Shown here one piece after another: positions 1-8,746 of a stretch of DNA of 21,366 nt. Below the pieces are notes generated by a model that did no database searches, had not been told where the DNA came from, and saw only the letters and a program-made list of their open reading frames with translations. The stretch comes from an uncultured Fretibacterium sp. (GTDB lineage: Bacteria; Synergistota; Synergistia; Synergistales; Aminobacteriaceae), in the NCBI GenBank assembly GCA_937899395.1, contig CALBPU010000063.1:1-21366 (forward strand), in the 5' to 3' direction. Position 1 is the stretch's first letter, and every line of letters begins with the position of its first letter. The position numbers and the translations under genes are program-made.

Positions 1-156
1 AAAAGCAAAGGTCGAATGATCGGAATTATTTCTCATATCCAAGCATTAAAAGAACATATACCCGTTCAAATTAATGTCATCGCAAAAAGTGAGGGTGTGA
101 GCATTATAAAAGGTGCGGGGTGTTCAAACAGATGGAAATTTTGTAAAATTATGTAA
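1..156 (+). CDS. sbcC: SbcC exonuclease subunit, C-terminal end (partial)
   Basis: Frame 1 is open from the first base to a TAA at 154-156, giving 51 residues of a gene that begins outside the window. The readable part contains GRMIGIISHIQALKEHIPVQ. This matches the end of SbcC/Rad50-type ATPases, where the H of 'SH' is the switch histidine just before the C-terminal strand and is followed by 'KERIPVQI'. SbcC is the SMC-like ATPase of the SbcCD nuclease, which cleaves DNA hairpins and protein-blocked ends. The last 15 or so residues (GCSNRWKFCKIM) are not typical of the family and may be lineage-specific. The following gene starts 30 bases downstream and could be co-transcribed. The family call rests on a short C-terminal motif only. 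Confidence 0.78.
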   Translation, partial: KSKGRMIGIISHIQALKEHIPVQINVIAKSEGVSIIKGAGCSNRWKFCKIM

Positions 157-186
157 ATATTTTTGATATTAGGAGAGTGAAATTTT

Positions 187-1416
187 ATGAACAAACGTAT
201 TTCTCTTTTGTGGAAAATTTCAATAGGTTTCTTTTTGGGAATTATTTTCGGTTTTGCTGTAGGACCAGTAATTCCTTCGTCTCCGGTTTTAAGCGGTTAT
301 GTTATGCCGTTTATTGAGCTGGTAGGAAAAATTTTCCTTCGTCTCTTAATGATGCTCATAGTTCCGTTAGTATTTGCTTCACTTGTTGCAGGAGCTGCTT
401 CAGTCGGAGATATTCATAAGCTCGGACGAATCGGAATTAAAACCCTTGTGCTTTATTTCATTACAACGGCTGTTGCTATTGTTATAGGTCTTGCGTGCGG
501 AAATTTATTCCAGCCCGGAATCGGAATGAATATTCCTGCTGACATTCAAGCTACTGCAAGAGAGGCTAAACCGCTTGTTGATGTTATCCTTGATATTTTC
601 CCAAGCAACCCTATTGCTTCGATGGTTAATGCTAACATGCTTCAGATTATAGTGTTCGCTTTATTCTTCGGAGTTGCCTGTATACTTGCCGGCGAGAGAG
701 GCAAAAAGATTGCTGATATTTTCGAGAGTGTAGCTGAAGTTATGTATTCTGTAACACATATGGTAATGTCATTTGCTCCTTACGGTGTATTTGCTTTAAT
801 AGCAACTACGGCCGCAAAATTCGGAATATCAATTCTCGCTCCGTTCGCAAAAGTCATAGCTGCTGTATATATTGGCTGTATTCTTCATGCGATTATAGTT
901 TACTCGGGAATGATGATTTTGTTCTGTAAGCGTTCTCCGATGTGGTATTTCAGAGGCATTCGTGAAGCTGCAATAACGGCGTTCGTAACACGTTCGAGTT
1001 CAGGTTCTCTTCCTGTAACTCTTGCTAATGTCCGTGAAAATTTAGGAGTTTCAGAAGGCATAAGCTCATTTGTTTTGCCTTTAGGAGCTACGATTAATAT
1101 GGACGGCACAGCGTTATATCAGGGTGTATGTGCTTTATTTGTTGCTCAGGCTTTCAATGTTCCATTAACTTTAAGTATGCAAATCGGAATAGTTGTTACT
1201 GCAACGCTTGCTTCAGTTGGAACAGCAGGAGTACCGGGAGCAGGTTTGATAATGCTGACGCTTGTATTAACGAGTGTAGGACTTCCGATTGAAGGTATTG
1301 CGCTTGTAGCCGGAATTGATGTAATTCTCGATGCTGCCAGAACATGCCTTAACGTTACAGGAGATACTGCGGTATGTGCTGTTGTTGCCGCAAGTGAAGG
1401 AGACGAATTGAAGTAA
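187..1416 (+). CDS. Dicarboxylate/amino acid:cation symporter (DAACS, SLC1 family)
   Basis: A 409-residue inner-membrane secondary transporter of the GltP/GltT/DctA family, which couples Na+ or H+ to uptake of glutamate, aspartate or C4-dicarboxylates. The HP1 serine loop TRSSSGSLPVT (268-278) and the TM7 motif NMDGT (304-308) are intact. The HP2 loop AGVPGAG follows, and TM8 reads DVILDAARTCLNVTGD from 378. D378, D382, R385, T386 and N389 line up with GltPh D390, D394, R397, T398 and N401. The arginine is the residue that selects an acidic side chain, so an acidic amino acid is the most likely substrate; neutral-amino-acid members lack it. Length is normal. The ATG follows an AGGAGAG ribosome site by about 9 bases. 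Exact substrate and coupling ion cannot be read from sequence. Confidence 0.9.
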   Translation: MNKRISLLWKISIGFFLGIIFGFAVGPVIPSSPVLSGYVMPFIELVGKIFLRLLMMLIVPLVFASLVAGAASVGDIHKLGRIGIKTLVLYFITTAVAIVIGLACGNLFQPGIGMNIPADIQATAREAKPLVDVILDIFPSNPIASMVNANMLQIIVFALFFGVACILAGERGKKIADIFESVAEVMYSVTHMVMSFAPYGVFALIATTAAKFGISILAPFAKVIAAVYIGCILHAIIVYSGMMILFCKRSPMWYFRGIREAAITAFVTRSSSGSLPVTLANVRENLGVSEGISSFVLPLGATINMDGTALYQGVCALFVAQAFNVPLTLSMQIGIVVTATLASVGTAGVPGAGLIMLTLVLTSVGLPIEGIALVAGIDVILDAARTCLNVTGDTAVCAVVAASEGDELK

Positions 1417-1423
1417 AAATTTT

Positions 1424-1450
1424 CCCCGATTTCAGGTCGGGGATTTTTTA
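1424..1450. terminator. Bidirectional rho-independent terminator
   Basis: Stem CCCCGA/TCGGGG (1424-1429 with 1437-1442), 7-base loop, then ATTTTTT on the + strand. Reading the other way, the stem is followed by AAAA and then TTTTTA. It lies between the convergent symporter gene and hisB, so it can end both transcripts. Confidence 0.85.
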
Positions 1451-2035
1451 CAACATTCCTTTTGTTGAAGGTATTTCGTCTTTGAAATCAGGATTTATTT
1501 TAACGGCCTCTTTAATGCTGTGAGCAACACTCTTAAAAGCACATTCGATTATATGATGAGCATTAGTGCCTGCAAGCTGTTTGAAATGAAGTGTGCTTAA
1601 TGAATTTCTCGTAAAACCTAACCAAAATTCTTCAGCAAGTTCAGTGTCAAAATCTCCAACTTTTTGTGCAGAAATTTTTATGTCCCAATTCAAATATGAA
1701 CGTCCCGAAAAATCTATTGCTGTCAAAATTAAACTCTCGTCCATAGGCAACATAAAATTTCCGTAGCGATTAATTCCTTTTTTATCACCGAGTGCTTTCA
1801 AAAATGCGTGACCTAAACAAATTCCGACATCTTCAACAGTATGATGATAATCAACCCATTTATCACCTTCACAATTTACAGTTAAATCAAATTTTCCGTG
1901 TGAAGCAAAAAGATTTAACATATGATCAAGAAATCCGCAGCCTGTTTTAATATTATTTTTTCCTGTTCCGTCAAGCTCTAATGAAAGATTTATTTTTGTT
2001 TCATTCGTTTTACGGATTATTTCAGCGTTTCTCAT
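1448..2035 (-). CDS. hisB: Imidazoleglycerol-phosphate dehydratase
   Basis: A 195-residue monofunctional IGP dehydratase (EC 4.2.1.19), which converts imidazole-glycerol phosphate to imidazole-acetol phosphate in histidine synthesis. The Mn-binding motifs are intact: GFLDHML (34-40), HHTVED (64-69) and NAHHIIE (about 158-164), plus the C-terminal STKG. There is no HAD phosphatase domain, so histidinol-phosphate phosphatase must be another gene. The start codon overlaps the hisC stop as ATGA (2032-2035), which implies translational coupling. hisB and hisC are the only histidine genes visible, so the rest of the pathway is elsewhere. Confidence 0.97.
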   Translation of the reverse strand: MRNAEIIRKTNETKINLSLELDGTGKNNIKTGCGFLDHMLNLFASHGKFDLTVNCEGDKWVDYHHTVEDVGICLGHAFLKALGDKKGINRYGNFMLPMDESLILTAIDFSGRSYLNWDIKISAQKVGDFDTELAEEFWLGFTRNSLSTLHFKQLAGTNAHHIIECAFKSVAHSIKEAVKINPDFKDEIPSTKGML

Positions 2036-3090
2036 TTTGTTACAACCTCTTTAATTACTTCCAACATTTTCTGCATTTGTTCAGCATTGCCGATTGTAAT
2101 TCTGTTGAAGTTTGAAATTTCAGCAGGCTTGTTGAAGTGTCTTATCATAATTTTGTTGGATTTAAGTGCCTCAAAAATTTTTTCACCGCTTATAGTTTCA
2201 TGACGCACAAACAAAAAATTCGTTGATGAATCCAAAACTTCAAAACCAATCTCACGCAATTTATTTTTAGTGTTATCTCTGATTCTTTGTATTAGTTTTA
2301 TATTTTTTTGCGTGTAATCTTCATCATTGAGTACCGCAAGCCCTGCCGCCTGAGTCATTGCGTTAATGTTGTAAGGAGTGATTGTGTTTTTAATGTCGCG
2401 AATATCTTTAGCAAGTTCTTCGTTTGTCATGCAAAAACCTAATCTTGCTCCAGCCATTGAACGGGATTTTGAGAATGTTCGAGTTACTATAAGATTGTCG
2501 TATTTGTGAATTAAATCTTTTGCGCTTTCACCACCGAAATCAATATATGCTTCGTCAATTACAACAAGGCTGTCTGGATTTTGAGCGATTATTTTTTCAA
2601 TATCACAAAGTTTTAATGCAATTCCCGTAGGTGCGTTAGGATTTGCGATAAAAATTGTTCTGCGATTCATATTTACGTAATCATCTGTACAAATTTCAAA
2701 ATTTTTCAACGGCACTGTAACATAATCAACACCGTGAAATTCTGCGAGTATCTTGTAAAATGAATATGTGATGTCAGGAAAGACTGCTCCGTTTTCACAA
2801 AATGCCATGAATATAAAGTTCAATATTTCATCAGAGCCGTTGCCGAAAATTATTTCGGAGGTCTTAACGTTTAACATTGACGAAAGTTTTTCAGCTAATG
2901 CCCTGCAATCCGGATCGCTGTAAAAATTTAAGCCCTTTGCAGCGTCATGTGCAGCCTTAAAAACTTGAATTGAAGGTTCAAAAGGAGATTCGTTTGTGTT
3001 GAGCCTTATGTAACCGTTCATGCTTTCAATTTCCCCGCTAGTGTCGTAAGGAGTAAGAGAATTATATTTAGAGTGTAAAAATTTGCTCAT
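2032..3090 (-). CDS. hisC: Histidinol-phosphate aminotransferase
   Basis: A 352-residue fold-type I PLP aminotransferase that makes histidinol phosphate from the HisB product, so the two coupled genes carry out consecutive steps. The N-terminal substrate motif RLNTNESPFEP is present. The PLP pocket shows ANPNAPTG, IDEAYIDF and the Schiff-base lysine K208 in RTFSKSRSMAGARLGF. Length is typical. The start is uncertain: the only good ribosome site (AAAGGA, near 3107-3112) lies about 16 bases before the ATG. No in-frame ATG, GTG or TTG lies closer, although an ATT three codons upstream would be ideally spaced. The AGGA also sits in the loop of a small TGAAA/TTTCA hairpin. Confidence 0.95.
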   Translation of the reverse strand: MSKFLHSKYNSLTPYDTSGEIESMNGYIRLNTNESPFEPSIQVFKAAHDAAKGLNFYSDPDCRALAEKLSSMLNVKTSEIIFGNGSDEILNFIFMAFCENGAVFPDITYSFYKILAEFHGVDYVTVPLKNFEICTDDYVNMNRRTIFIANPNAPTGIALKLCDIEKIIAQNPDSLVVIDEAYIDFGGESAKDLIHKYDNLIVTRTFSKSRSMAGARLGFCMTNEELAKDIRDIKNTITPYNINAMTQAAGLAVLNDEDYTQKNIKLIQRIRDNTKNKLREIGFEVLDSSTNFLFVRHETISGEKIFEALKSNKIMIRHFNKPAEISNFNRITIGNAEQMQKMLEVIKEVVTK

Positions 3091-3170
3091 TATGAAAATG
3101 AAAAAATCCTTTCATGAAAATTTTTATGATGAATAATAACACACAGCGTTAATTTTTTGTGCTATGATTT

Positions 3171-3176
3171 TATAAT
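3171..3176 (+). promoter_or_regulatory. Candidate -10 box for the 3206-8663 gene run
   Basis: A perfect TATAAT lies 30 bases before the TTG start at 3206, in the 115-base gap between divergent hisC and the small gene. No good -35 hexamer lies 17 bases upstream (GTTAAT at best), so this is a weak call. Confidence 0.4.
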
Positions 3177-3205
3177 TCAAAATAATTATGAAGAGGTACT
3201 GAAAA

Positions 3206-3412
3206 TTGGCGCAGAAAATATATGATGATTTTGAGGACGAGCTTGACGCGATACGGCTTAGTCTTTACAAGGAAATCAAAGATATGACCCCTGAAGAAGA
3301 GGTTGCTTACATTACTGTTAAAACCGAGCCAATCATAAAAAAATTCGGCATTAAACGCGCAACTCTTACTCCTGTCATTCCTCATAAACGTGAGAGAATG
3401 CCGGCTCTTTAA
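3206..3412 (+). CDS. Small charged protein of unknown function (68 aa)
   Basis: Begins at TTG after an AAGAGGT ribosome site and ends 24 bases before the next gene. The first half is acidic and helical (YDDFEDELDAIRLSLYKE, then DMTPEEEVAYI). The second half is basic (KKFGIKRATLTPVIPHKRER). The pattern 'D-AIR-LY-E-K-MTPEE' resembles small stand-alone proteins that occur scattered in many bacterial genomes, often annotated as hypothetical and sometimes near toxin genes. I recognise the look but not a defined family. No toxin-like partner lies next to it here. Coding is supported by its position in a co-directional run and its sensible ribosome site. The antisense open frame at 3170-3385 is judged a shadow. 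Confidence 0.65.
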   Translation: MAQKIYDDFEDELDAIRLSLYKEIKDMTPEEEVAYITVKTEPIIKKFGIKRATLTPVIPHKRERMPAL

Positions 3413-3436
3413 TTTTTAATGAAAGCGTAAAAAAAC

Positions 3437-6085
3437 ATGCAGTTAATTACAAGCCATCTTAACACAGATTTTGATTCACTCGCAAGTATGATTGCGATAC
3501 AAAAATTATATCCTGACGCAGTTATTTGTCCTCCCGGTTCATTAAATCGGAAGGTTCGTGAGTTTATGTCCCGTAATGCTCATAAATGGGCTTCCAAAAT
3601 TCTTAAACCTAAAAAAATTCCTCTTGATGAAGTTACTTTAATGATTGTTGTTGATACTCGTTCACGGCAACGTATCGGAAGTTTCGCAGCTCTTGCAGGC
3701 CGTCAAGATGTTGAAGTTCATGTTTATGACCATCACCCGCCTACTCTTGATGATATTCCCGCAAAAAAATTAGTTTATGAACCTATAGGAGCCTTAACTA
3801 CTTTAATCGTTGAGCAGTTATTAAACGAACGTAAAGAAATTACTCCCGATGAAGCAACTTTATTTGCTCTTGCAATTTACGATGATACAGGAGCTTTAAC
3901 ATACGAAACAACAACTGAGCGTGATATTGGAGCTATAAGTTATTTGCGTGAACTTGGAGCGGATTTATCGGGAATTTTATCGCAGGTCGAAAACGATATG
4001 TCCCTTGATGATAAAAAACTCTTGGACAGTCTGGCTGAAAATGCACGTGAAAAATATATTAACGGTGCTAAAGTTTATTTAACATGGGCTGAAACTTCAC
4101 AATATACTTCGGGAGTTTCAATTTTGGTGAACAAATTAAAGGAATATTGCGATCCTCATGTTACTATCGCTGTAATTAATAACGGCGGTAAAAAAATTAA
4201 TCTCATCGCAAGAAGCGTTAAAAATGTTTTGAACGTTAAAGAATTTTTGGAGCCTTACGGAGGAAGCGGACATTTTCAAGCAGGAAGCGCAACTATTTCA
4301 GACAGAGAACCAGAAGAGTTACTCAACGAAATTGAAAGCAGATTGCCGAAATATATAGCTCCTTTAGTGAAAGTCTCTGACATTATGACATCTCCTGTTA
4401 TTGCCGTAAGTCCTGATTCAAGAGTTGATGAAGCTTACAGAACGATGTTAAGGTTCGGCGTTAAATCTTTACCAGTCGCAAATCCTCACGCTGAAGTTGT
4501 AGGAATAATGACCCGTAAAGATTTAGATAAAGCACATTTGCACGGATTAGACAGAGCAAAAATTTCAGACTTCATGACAGAGGGAATTATAAGTCTCTCT
4601 GCTGAAGCCTCAATAGATGAAGCCCACCGAATGATGGCTACTTACGGATTTGAGAAAATGCCTGTGCTTGATGAACAAGGAAAATTAATCGGCACTCTTT
4701 CACGAGCTGATCTGTTAAAAGCTTTATATCATTCGAGACAATTTAACGGTGAATATTCTTCAAGTGATTCAACAGGAGAATTATGGGTTGAAAATGTTGC
4801 TTATCTTATGGAAGATGCTTTCAGCCTGAAAACTCTTTCATTATTACGACGAGTTGGAGCTAAAGCAAATTCCCTTAACATGAAGGCTTATTTAGTTGGC
4901 GGAACAGTCAGAGATATTTTGATGGGTGTTCATAATATGGACATTGATATTTCGGTAGAAGGCGATGCTGAAAAACTTGTAACTTCATGGGACGAACCGG
5001 GCTGTCGGACAGCTCTTCACGGCCGTTACAAAACAGGAACAATAATTTTCCCTGACGGTGAAAAAGTTGATGTCGCTACAGCAAGAAGAGAATTTTATGA
5101 GTATGCAGCAGCAGCTCCGACTGTCGAGAGCGATTCGTTAAAACAGGATTTAGGACGCAGGGATTTCACTGTCAACGCAATGTCGATTTCATTGAGCGAT
5201 AACGATTGGGGAACACTCACTGATAATTTCGGAGGACGTGAAGACCTCAAAGATAAATTGTTGAGAATACTTCATAATTTAAGCTTCGTTGAAGATCCTT
5301 CGAGAGTGTTAAGAGGCATAAGACTTGAACAAAGATTGAATATGCGTTTTGAAGATAATACTTTAAGATTGCTGAAAAGTTCAGTCAGGGGCGGTTTACT
5401 GGAGTGCCTTTCAACAACAAGAGTAAGGACAGAACTTGAATTAATTTCAAAGGAAGCATGTTTCAGAAAAATTGCTATGAGAATGTCGGAGCTTGGAGTT
5501 TGGGAAGCCCTTTTTCCCGGAACTGACGTAAATGAAACTGTAAATCAAAGGCTTCATATTATGGAACATTTCATTCCTCAAATAAAAAAACACGGAATAG
5601 ATTTCAAAGGCATGGAATGGTTAATAGGAATGGCGTTAATATTCTCCGAATCCAAAAACGACGTGAAATTTTCAGCAATGGACAGAATGAACCTTAATCC
5701 TAACGAACGTGAGCAATTAACAAAATGTTTCCAGCAATGGCCTAATGTTGAAAAATTTTGCTCAGGCCGTAAAAATATTAAGAACTCCGAAGCGTATTTA
5801 TTCTTCAAAGATTATGGCTCTGTACCGTTAGTATATTGGCTGACGTGCTTAAAAACTCCTGAAGCACGAAGATTAATCATTGAGCATATGGAATTATGGT
5901 TGACATTTAAGGGCGAATTAACGGGTAGAGACCTTCAGGGAATGGGCTTAAAAGGCAAAGAAATCGGTGCGGCTCTCGCTGAAATCAAACTCGCAATAAT
6001 TGACGGGGATATTAAAAATCATGACGAGGAAATAAATTTTGTTCGTGAAAAAATTTTGTTCCAAAAGACAGAAAACTTGATATAA
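3437..6085 (+). CDS. DHH-CBS-CBS-tRNA nucleotidyltransferase fusion (CCA/A-adding type)
   Basis: An 882-residue multidomain protein. Residues 1-300 are a DHH phosphoesterase: HLNTDFDS with D11/D13, VDTRS with D73, DHHPP at 98-102, DDTG at 149-152, and a DHHA1-type GGSGHFQAG near 273. From 313 to about 430 there are two CBS repeats (VSDIMTSPVIAVS and ISDFMTEGIISLS), which usually bind adenylates. From about 480 comes the class II nucleotidyltransferase: VGGTVRD with G488/G489, the metal pair DID (D502, D504), RRDFTVNAM (574-582) and EDPSRVLRGIRLE. An RNA-binding helical region follows. Such fusions are known as A-adding or CCA-adding enzymes that build or repair tRNA 3' ends; the DHH part may be a 3'-end or oligo-RNA nuclease. 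Whether it adds CCA or only A cannot be decided. The ribosome site before the ATG is poor. Confidence 0.9.
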   Translation: MQLITSHLNTDFDSLASMIAIQKLYPDAVICPPGSLNRKVREFMSRNAHKWASKILKPKKIPLDEVTLMIVVDTRSRQRIGSFAALAGRQDVEVHVYDHHPPTLDDIPAKKLVYEPIGALTTLIVEQLLNERKEITPDEATLFALAIYDDTGALTYETTTERDIGAISYLRELGADLSGILSQVENDMSLDDKKLLDSLAENAREKYINGAKVYLTWAETSQYTSGVSILVNKLKEYCDPHVTIAVINNGGKKINLIARSVKNVLNVKEFLEPYGGSGHFQAGSATISDREPEELLNEIESRLPKYIAPLVKVSDIMTSPVIAVSPDSRVDEAYRTMLRFGVKSLPVANPHAEVVGIMTRKDLDKAHLHGLDRAKISDFMTEGIISLSAEASIDEAHRMMATYGFEKMPVLDEQGKLIGTLSRADLLKALYHSRQFNGEYSSSDSTGELWVENVAYLMEDAFSLKTLSLLRRVGAKANSLNMKAYLVGGTVRDILMGVHNMDIDISVEGDAEKLVTSWDEPGCRTALHGRYKTGTIIFPDGEKVDVATARREFYEYAAAAPTVESDSLKQDLGRRDFTVNAMSISLSDNDWGTLTDNFGGREDLKDKLLRILHNLSFVEDPSRVLRGIRLEQRLNMRFEDNTLRLLKSSVRGGLLECLSTTRVRTELELISKEACFRKIAMRMSELGVWEALFPGTDVNETVNQRLHIMEHFIPQIKKHGIDFKGMEWLIGMALIFSESKNDVKFSAMDRMNLNPNEREQLTKCFQQWPNVEKFCSGRKNIKNSEAYLFFKDYGSVPLVYWLTCLKTPEARRLIIEHMELWLTFKGELTGRDLQGMGLKGKEIGAALAEIKLAIIDGDIKNHDEEINFVREKILFQKTENLI

Positions 6086-6124
6086 TTATGTAAAATTTTT
6101 CCATGAAAGGAAGATTAAAATAAA

Positions 6125-6787
6125 TTGGCGGATATAGTAACGTTAGTGATGGAGTCCCGCGAGAAAACGGGCAAAGGTGAAAACGGCAGAATCAGAAAAG
6201 CAGGTTATGTTCCTTGCATAATTTACGGTCCTGAAATCAAAGAGAACATTAAAGGCAAAGTGAACATGAGAGAGCTTGAGAAGATTTTGGCTGGCCGTTG
6301 GGAGTCAACAAGACTTAATGTAAAACTTCCCGACGGAACTGAAGAGCTTTGCATAATCAGAGAAGCTCAAAGACACCCGTTAACCGATATACCGCTCCAT
6401 GTTGATTTTCTTCATCTCGTCAGAGGCCGTAAAATCACGGTTAATATTCCTGTTGAAGTTACAGGCCGTGAAGAATCTCAAGGAATTAAAGACGGCGGAG
6501 TTTTGGAATTTACTCACGAACTTGAAGTTGAGACATTGCCGATGAGTATTCCTGATGTAATTACGGTTGATGTTTCAAGACTTAATGTAGGTGAAGCAAT
6601 CCACGTTAAAGACCTCAAATTGCCCGAAAATGTTACGGCACTCGCAGATCCTGAGGAAGTTGTAGCGATCGTTGTAACATCAAGAGGAGTTGAGGACGCA
6701 GCACCCGAAGAAGAAGCACCTGCCGCAGCAGATGTTGAAGTTGTAGCTAAGGGCAAAGCAGCGAAAGAAGAGGAAGAGGAGAAATAG
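6125..6787 (+). CDS. rplY: Large ribosomal subunit protein bL25 (Ctc/TL5 form)
   Basis: A 220-residue two-domain L25 of the Ctc type, which binds 5S rRNA through its N-terminal domain (KTGKGENGRIRKAGYVPCIIYG near the start, HVDFLHL near residue 97). The C-terminal TL5 beta domain follows (PVEVTGREESQGIKDGGVLE onward). The tail is low-complexity and very acidic, ending in EEEEEK. The start is TTG, placed 11 bases after AAAGGAAG. It lies four bases before pth; rplY-pth is a common bacterial pair. Confidence 0.95.
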   Translation: MADIVTLVMESREKTGKGENGRIRKAGYVPCIIYGPEIKENIKGKVNMRELEKILAGRWESTRLNVKLPDGTEELCIIREAQRHPLTDIPLHVDFLHLVRGRKITVNIPVEVTGREESQGIKDGGVLEFTHELEVETLPMSIPDVITVDVSRLNVGEAIHVKDLKLPENVTALADPEEVVAIVVTSRGVEDAAPEEEAPAAADVEVVAKGKAAKEEEEEK

Positions 6788-6791
6788 AATT

Positions 6792-7346
6792 GTGAAACTC
6801 ATAGCCGGCTTAGGTAATCCAGGAATTGAATATTCGTTTACCCGTCATAATATGGGCTGGCTATGTGTTGATCATTTTGCGCTGAATAACGATCTCGGGA
6901 AACCTCAAAATAAATTTCACTCTGAATTTTGGAAACATAACGACATAATTTTTCTTAAACCTTTAACTTTTATGAACTCAAGCGGAATTGCCGTAAGTGA
7001 AGCCGTGAATTTTTACAAGATTGAATTAAGCGATATTTTAATCGTTTATGATGATATGGCTTTACCGTTCGGGAAATTGAGATTACGTGCTCAAGGTTCT
7101 GCCGGAGGACATAACGGATTGATTTCAATTTTGGGAGCATTGGGAGATATTCATGTGCCGAGATTGAGAATAGGAATAGGAAAAGCTCCCGGAGAAATGA
7201 TAAATTATGTTCTGGGACATTTTCCTGATGAAGAACGTGAAAAGCTCCCCGAGATTACCGACCGAGCTGAACACGCGATAAAAATTTGGCTCGAAAAAGA
7301 CATTCAAAAAGCAATGACGTTAGTGAATGCTGACCCTTCTGAATAA
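6792..7346 (+). CDS. pth: Peptidyl-tRNA hydrolase
   Basis: A 184-residue Pth (EC 3.1.1.29), which releases peptides from prematurely dropped peptidyl-tRNA. Key residues are present: N9 in GLGNPG, catalytic H19 in TRHNMGW, N62 in FMNSSG, D87/D88 in VYDDMALPFG, and N108 in SAGGHNGL. These match E. coli N10, H20, N68, D93 and N114. The start is GTG, four bases after the rplY stop, and its ribosome site (GAGGAG) lies inside the acidic tail codons of rplY, so the two are probably translationally coupled. Confidence 0.97.
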   Translation: MKLIAGLGNPGIEYSFTRHNMGWLCVDHFALNNDLGKPQNKFHSEFWKHNDIIFLKPLTFMNSSGIAVSEAVNFYKIELSDILIVYDDMALPFGKLRLRAQGSAGGHNGLISILGALGDIHVPRLRIGIGKAPGEMINYVLGHFPDEEREKLPEITDRAEHAIKIWLEKDIQKAMTLVNADPSE

Positions 7347-7370
7347 GTATGTTCAGGAGGGCTTAATTTT
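7334..7370 (+). terminator. Hairpin at the end of pth, possible (attenuating) terminator
   Basis: Ten-base stem (7334-7343 with 7352-7361, one G-U pair) with an 8-base loop that contains the pth stop codon, followed by CTTAATTTT. The U-tract is interrupted, so termination may be partial. The glutamate dehydrogenase ribosome site follows directly. Confidence 0.6.
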
Positions 7371-7388
7371 ATAAGGAGGCTAATTAAG

Positions 7389-8663
7389 ATGATACAGGAA
7401 CGACGAAAATCTTCAAATGTGCTACTTGATACAGCTTTGCAGGAATTTTACGGCGCGGCTGACGAAATGGGGCTTAACGAGAGATTAATTTCAATCTTGA
7501 GTCATTCTGAACGCAGGGTTCAAGTTTCAATACCTGTTGAAATGGACGACGGAAGCGTGAATGTTTTTGAGGGCTATCGTGTTCAACATTCAACGGCATT
7601 AGGACCTTCAAAGGGCGGAATACGTTACGACGTTGAAGTTGACATGGACGAGTGCGAAGCTCTGGCGATGTTAATGACATGGAAATGTTCGTTAGCAGGA
7701 ATACCTTACGGAGGAGGTAAGGGCGGAATAGCTTGCGATCCTCTTAACATGTCGAAAAAAGAAAAGGAAAAAATGTCCCGAACTTATGGTGCAAGAATTT
7801 CCCCGATTGTAGGAAAGTGGAGCGACATTCCTGCACCTGACATGAATACAAGCGGTCAGGAAATGGTATGGATAATGGATACTATTTCAAAAATGAGAGG
7901 AGACCTTGAACCTTCGCTTTTAACTGGGAAACCCGTTTCATTTTGGGGAAGTAAAGGAAGAAATGAAGCAACAGGAAGAGGTGTTGCTACATGCGGGCTT
8001 GAATTTATGAAGATGCTCGGAAAAAATCCTGACAGCATGACAGCAATAGTTCAAGGTTTCGGCAATGTCGGAAGCTATACCGCAAAAACTTTGAACGAAG
8101 CAGGAGTTAAAGTTGTGGCAATCAGCGATATATCAGGCTCATATTATTCAGAGGGAGGAATTGACATCAGAAAAGCGTTTGAGGTCATTCATTCCAATCC
8201 TAAAAAAATATTAACGGGCTTTGAAAAAGTTGGGAACTGCGAAAAAATTGACAATGATTTATTTGTTGAGGCTGACTTTTTATTCCCATGTGCAAGAGAC
8301 GGAATGATTAACAGGAACACCGCTGGAAATATTAAAGTACGTTATATTGTTGAAGGAGCTAACGGCCCTATAACCCCTGAAGCCGATGAAATTTTAGCGG
8401 ACAAAGGCGTTATAATCGTACCTGATTTTCTTGCAAATTCAGGAGGAGTTATCGGTTCATATTTTGAATGGGCACAGAATTTACAAGGTGAATTTTGGTC
8501 TGAAGATGAATATAACCGTAAGCTCGTGAACATAATGAAGGGAAATTTTAGGAGAGTTTGGGATTATGCTGAAGTGAAACACGTAAGAATGAGGCGTGCG
8601 GCAACTATGGCAGCGATTCAAAGAGTTGCAGACGTTGTAGAAATGAGAGGAACGTTTTTATAG
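7389..8663 (+). CDS. gdhA: Glutamate dehydrogenase (Glu/Leu/Phe/Val dehydrogenase family)
   Basis: A 424-residue hexameric-type GDH that interconverts glutamate with 2-oxoglutarate plus ammonia, a central step in amino-acid fermentation. Active-site residues K75 (GPSKGG), K99 (MTWKCSLAG), K111 (YGGGKGG) and D151 (APDMNTS) sit at a constant offset of 14 from clostridial K89, K113, K125 and D165. The Rossmann motif GFGNVG is at 223-228, and an acidic residue follows the second strand (AISDISG), which favours NAD over NADP. ANSGGVIGSYFEW near the C-terminus is typical. It has a very strong AAGGAGG ribosome site (7373-7379). The symporter at the left of the window could feed it glutamate, but they are not in one operon. 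Glutamate is favoured over branched-chain substrates without proof. Confidence 0.93.
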   Translation: MIQERRKSSNVLLDTALQEFYGAADEMGLNERLISILSHSERRVQVSIPVEMDDGSVNVFEGYRVQHSTALGPSKGGIRYDVEVDMDECEALAMLMTWKCSLAGIPYGGGKGGIACDPLNMSKKEKEKMSRTYGARISPIVGKWSDIPAPDMNTSGQEMVWIMDTISKMRGDLEPSLLTGKPVSFWGSKGRNEATGRGVATCGLEFMKMLGKNPDSMTAIVQGFGNVGSYTAKTLNEAGVKVVAISDISGSYYSEGGIDIRKAFEVIHSNPKKILTGFEKVGNCEKIDNDLFVEADFLFPCARDGMINRNTAGNIKVRYIVEGANGPITPEADEILADKGVIIVPDFLANSGGVIGSYFEWAQNLQGEFWSEDEYNRKLVNIMKGNFRRVWDYAEVKHVRMRRAATMAAIQRVADVVEMRGTFL

Positions 8664-8674
8664 TTAAATTTCAA

Positions 8675-8710
8675 CTCCCTGTTATTAAATCAAGCAGGGA
8701 GCTTTATTTT
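8675..8710 (+). terminator. Rho-independent terminator after glutamate dehydrogenase
   Basis: Stem CTCCCTG/CAGGGAG (8675-8681 with 8695-8701), 13-base loop, then CTTTATTTT. It ends the rightward run that begins near 3206. Confidence 0.8.
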
Positions 8711-8746
8711 CTGTGATTTAACGAAATAAATCTCGTATGACATCAT

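Noticed and set aside
3091..3205. Histidine leader peptide or T-box before hisC
   Set aside because: The 115-base gap has no run of histidine codons and no terminator/antiterminator pair; only a small hairpin around the ribosome site is visible.
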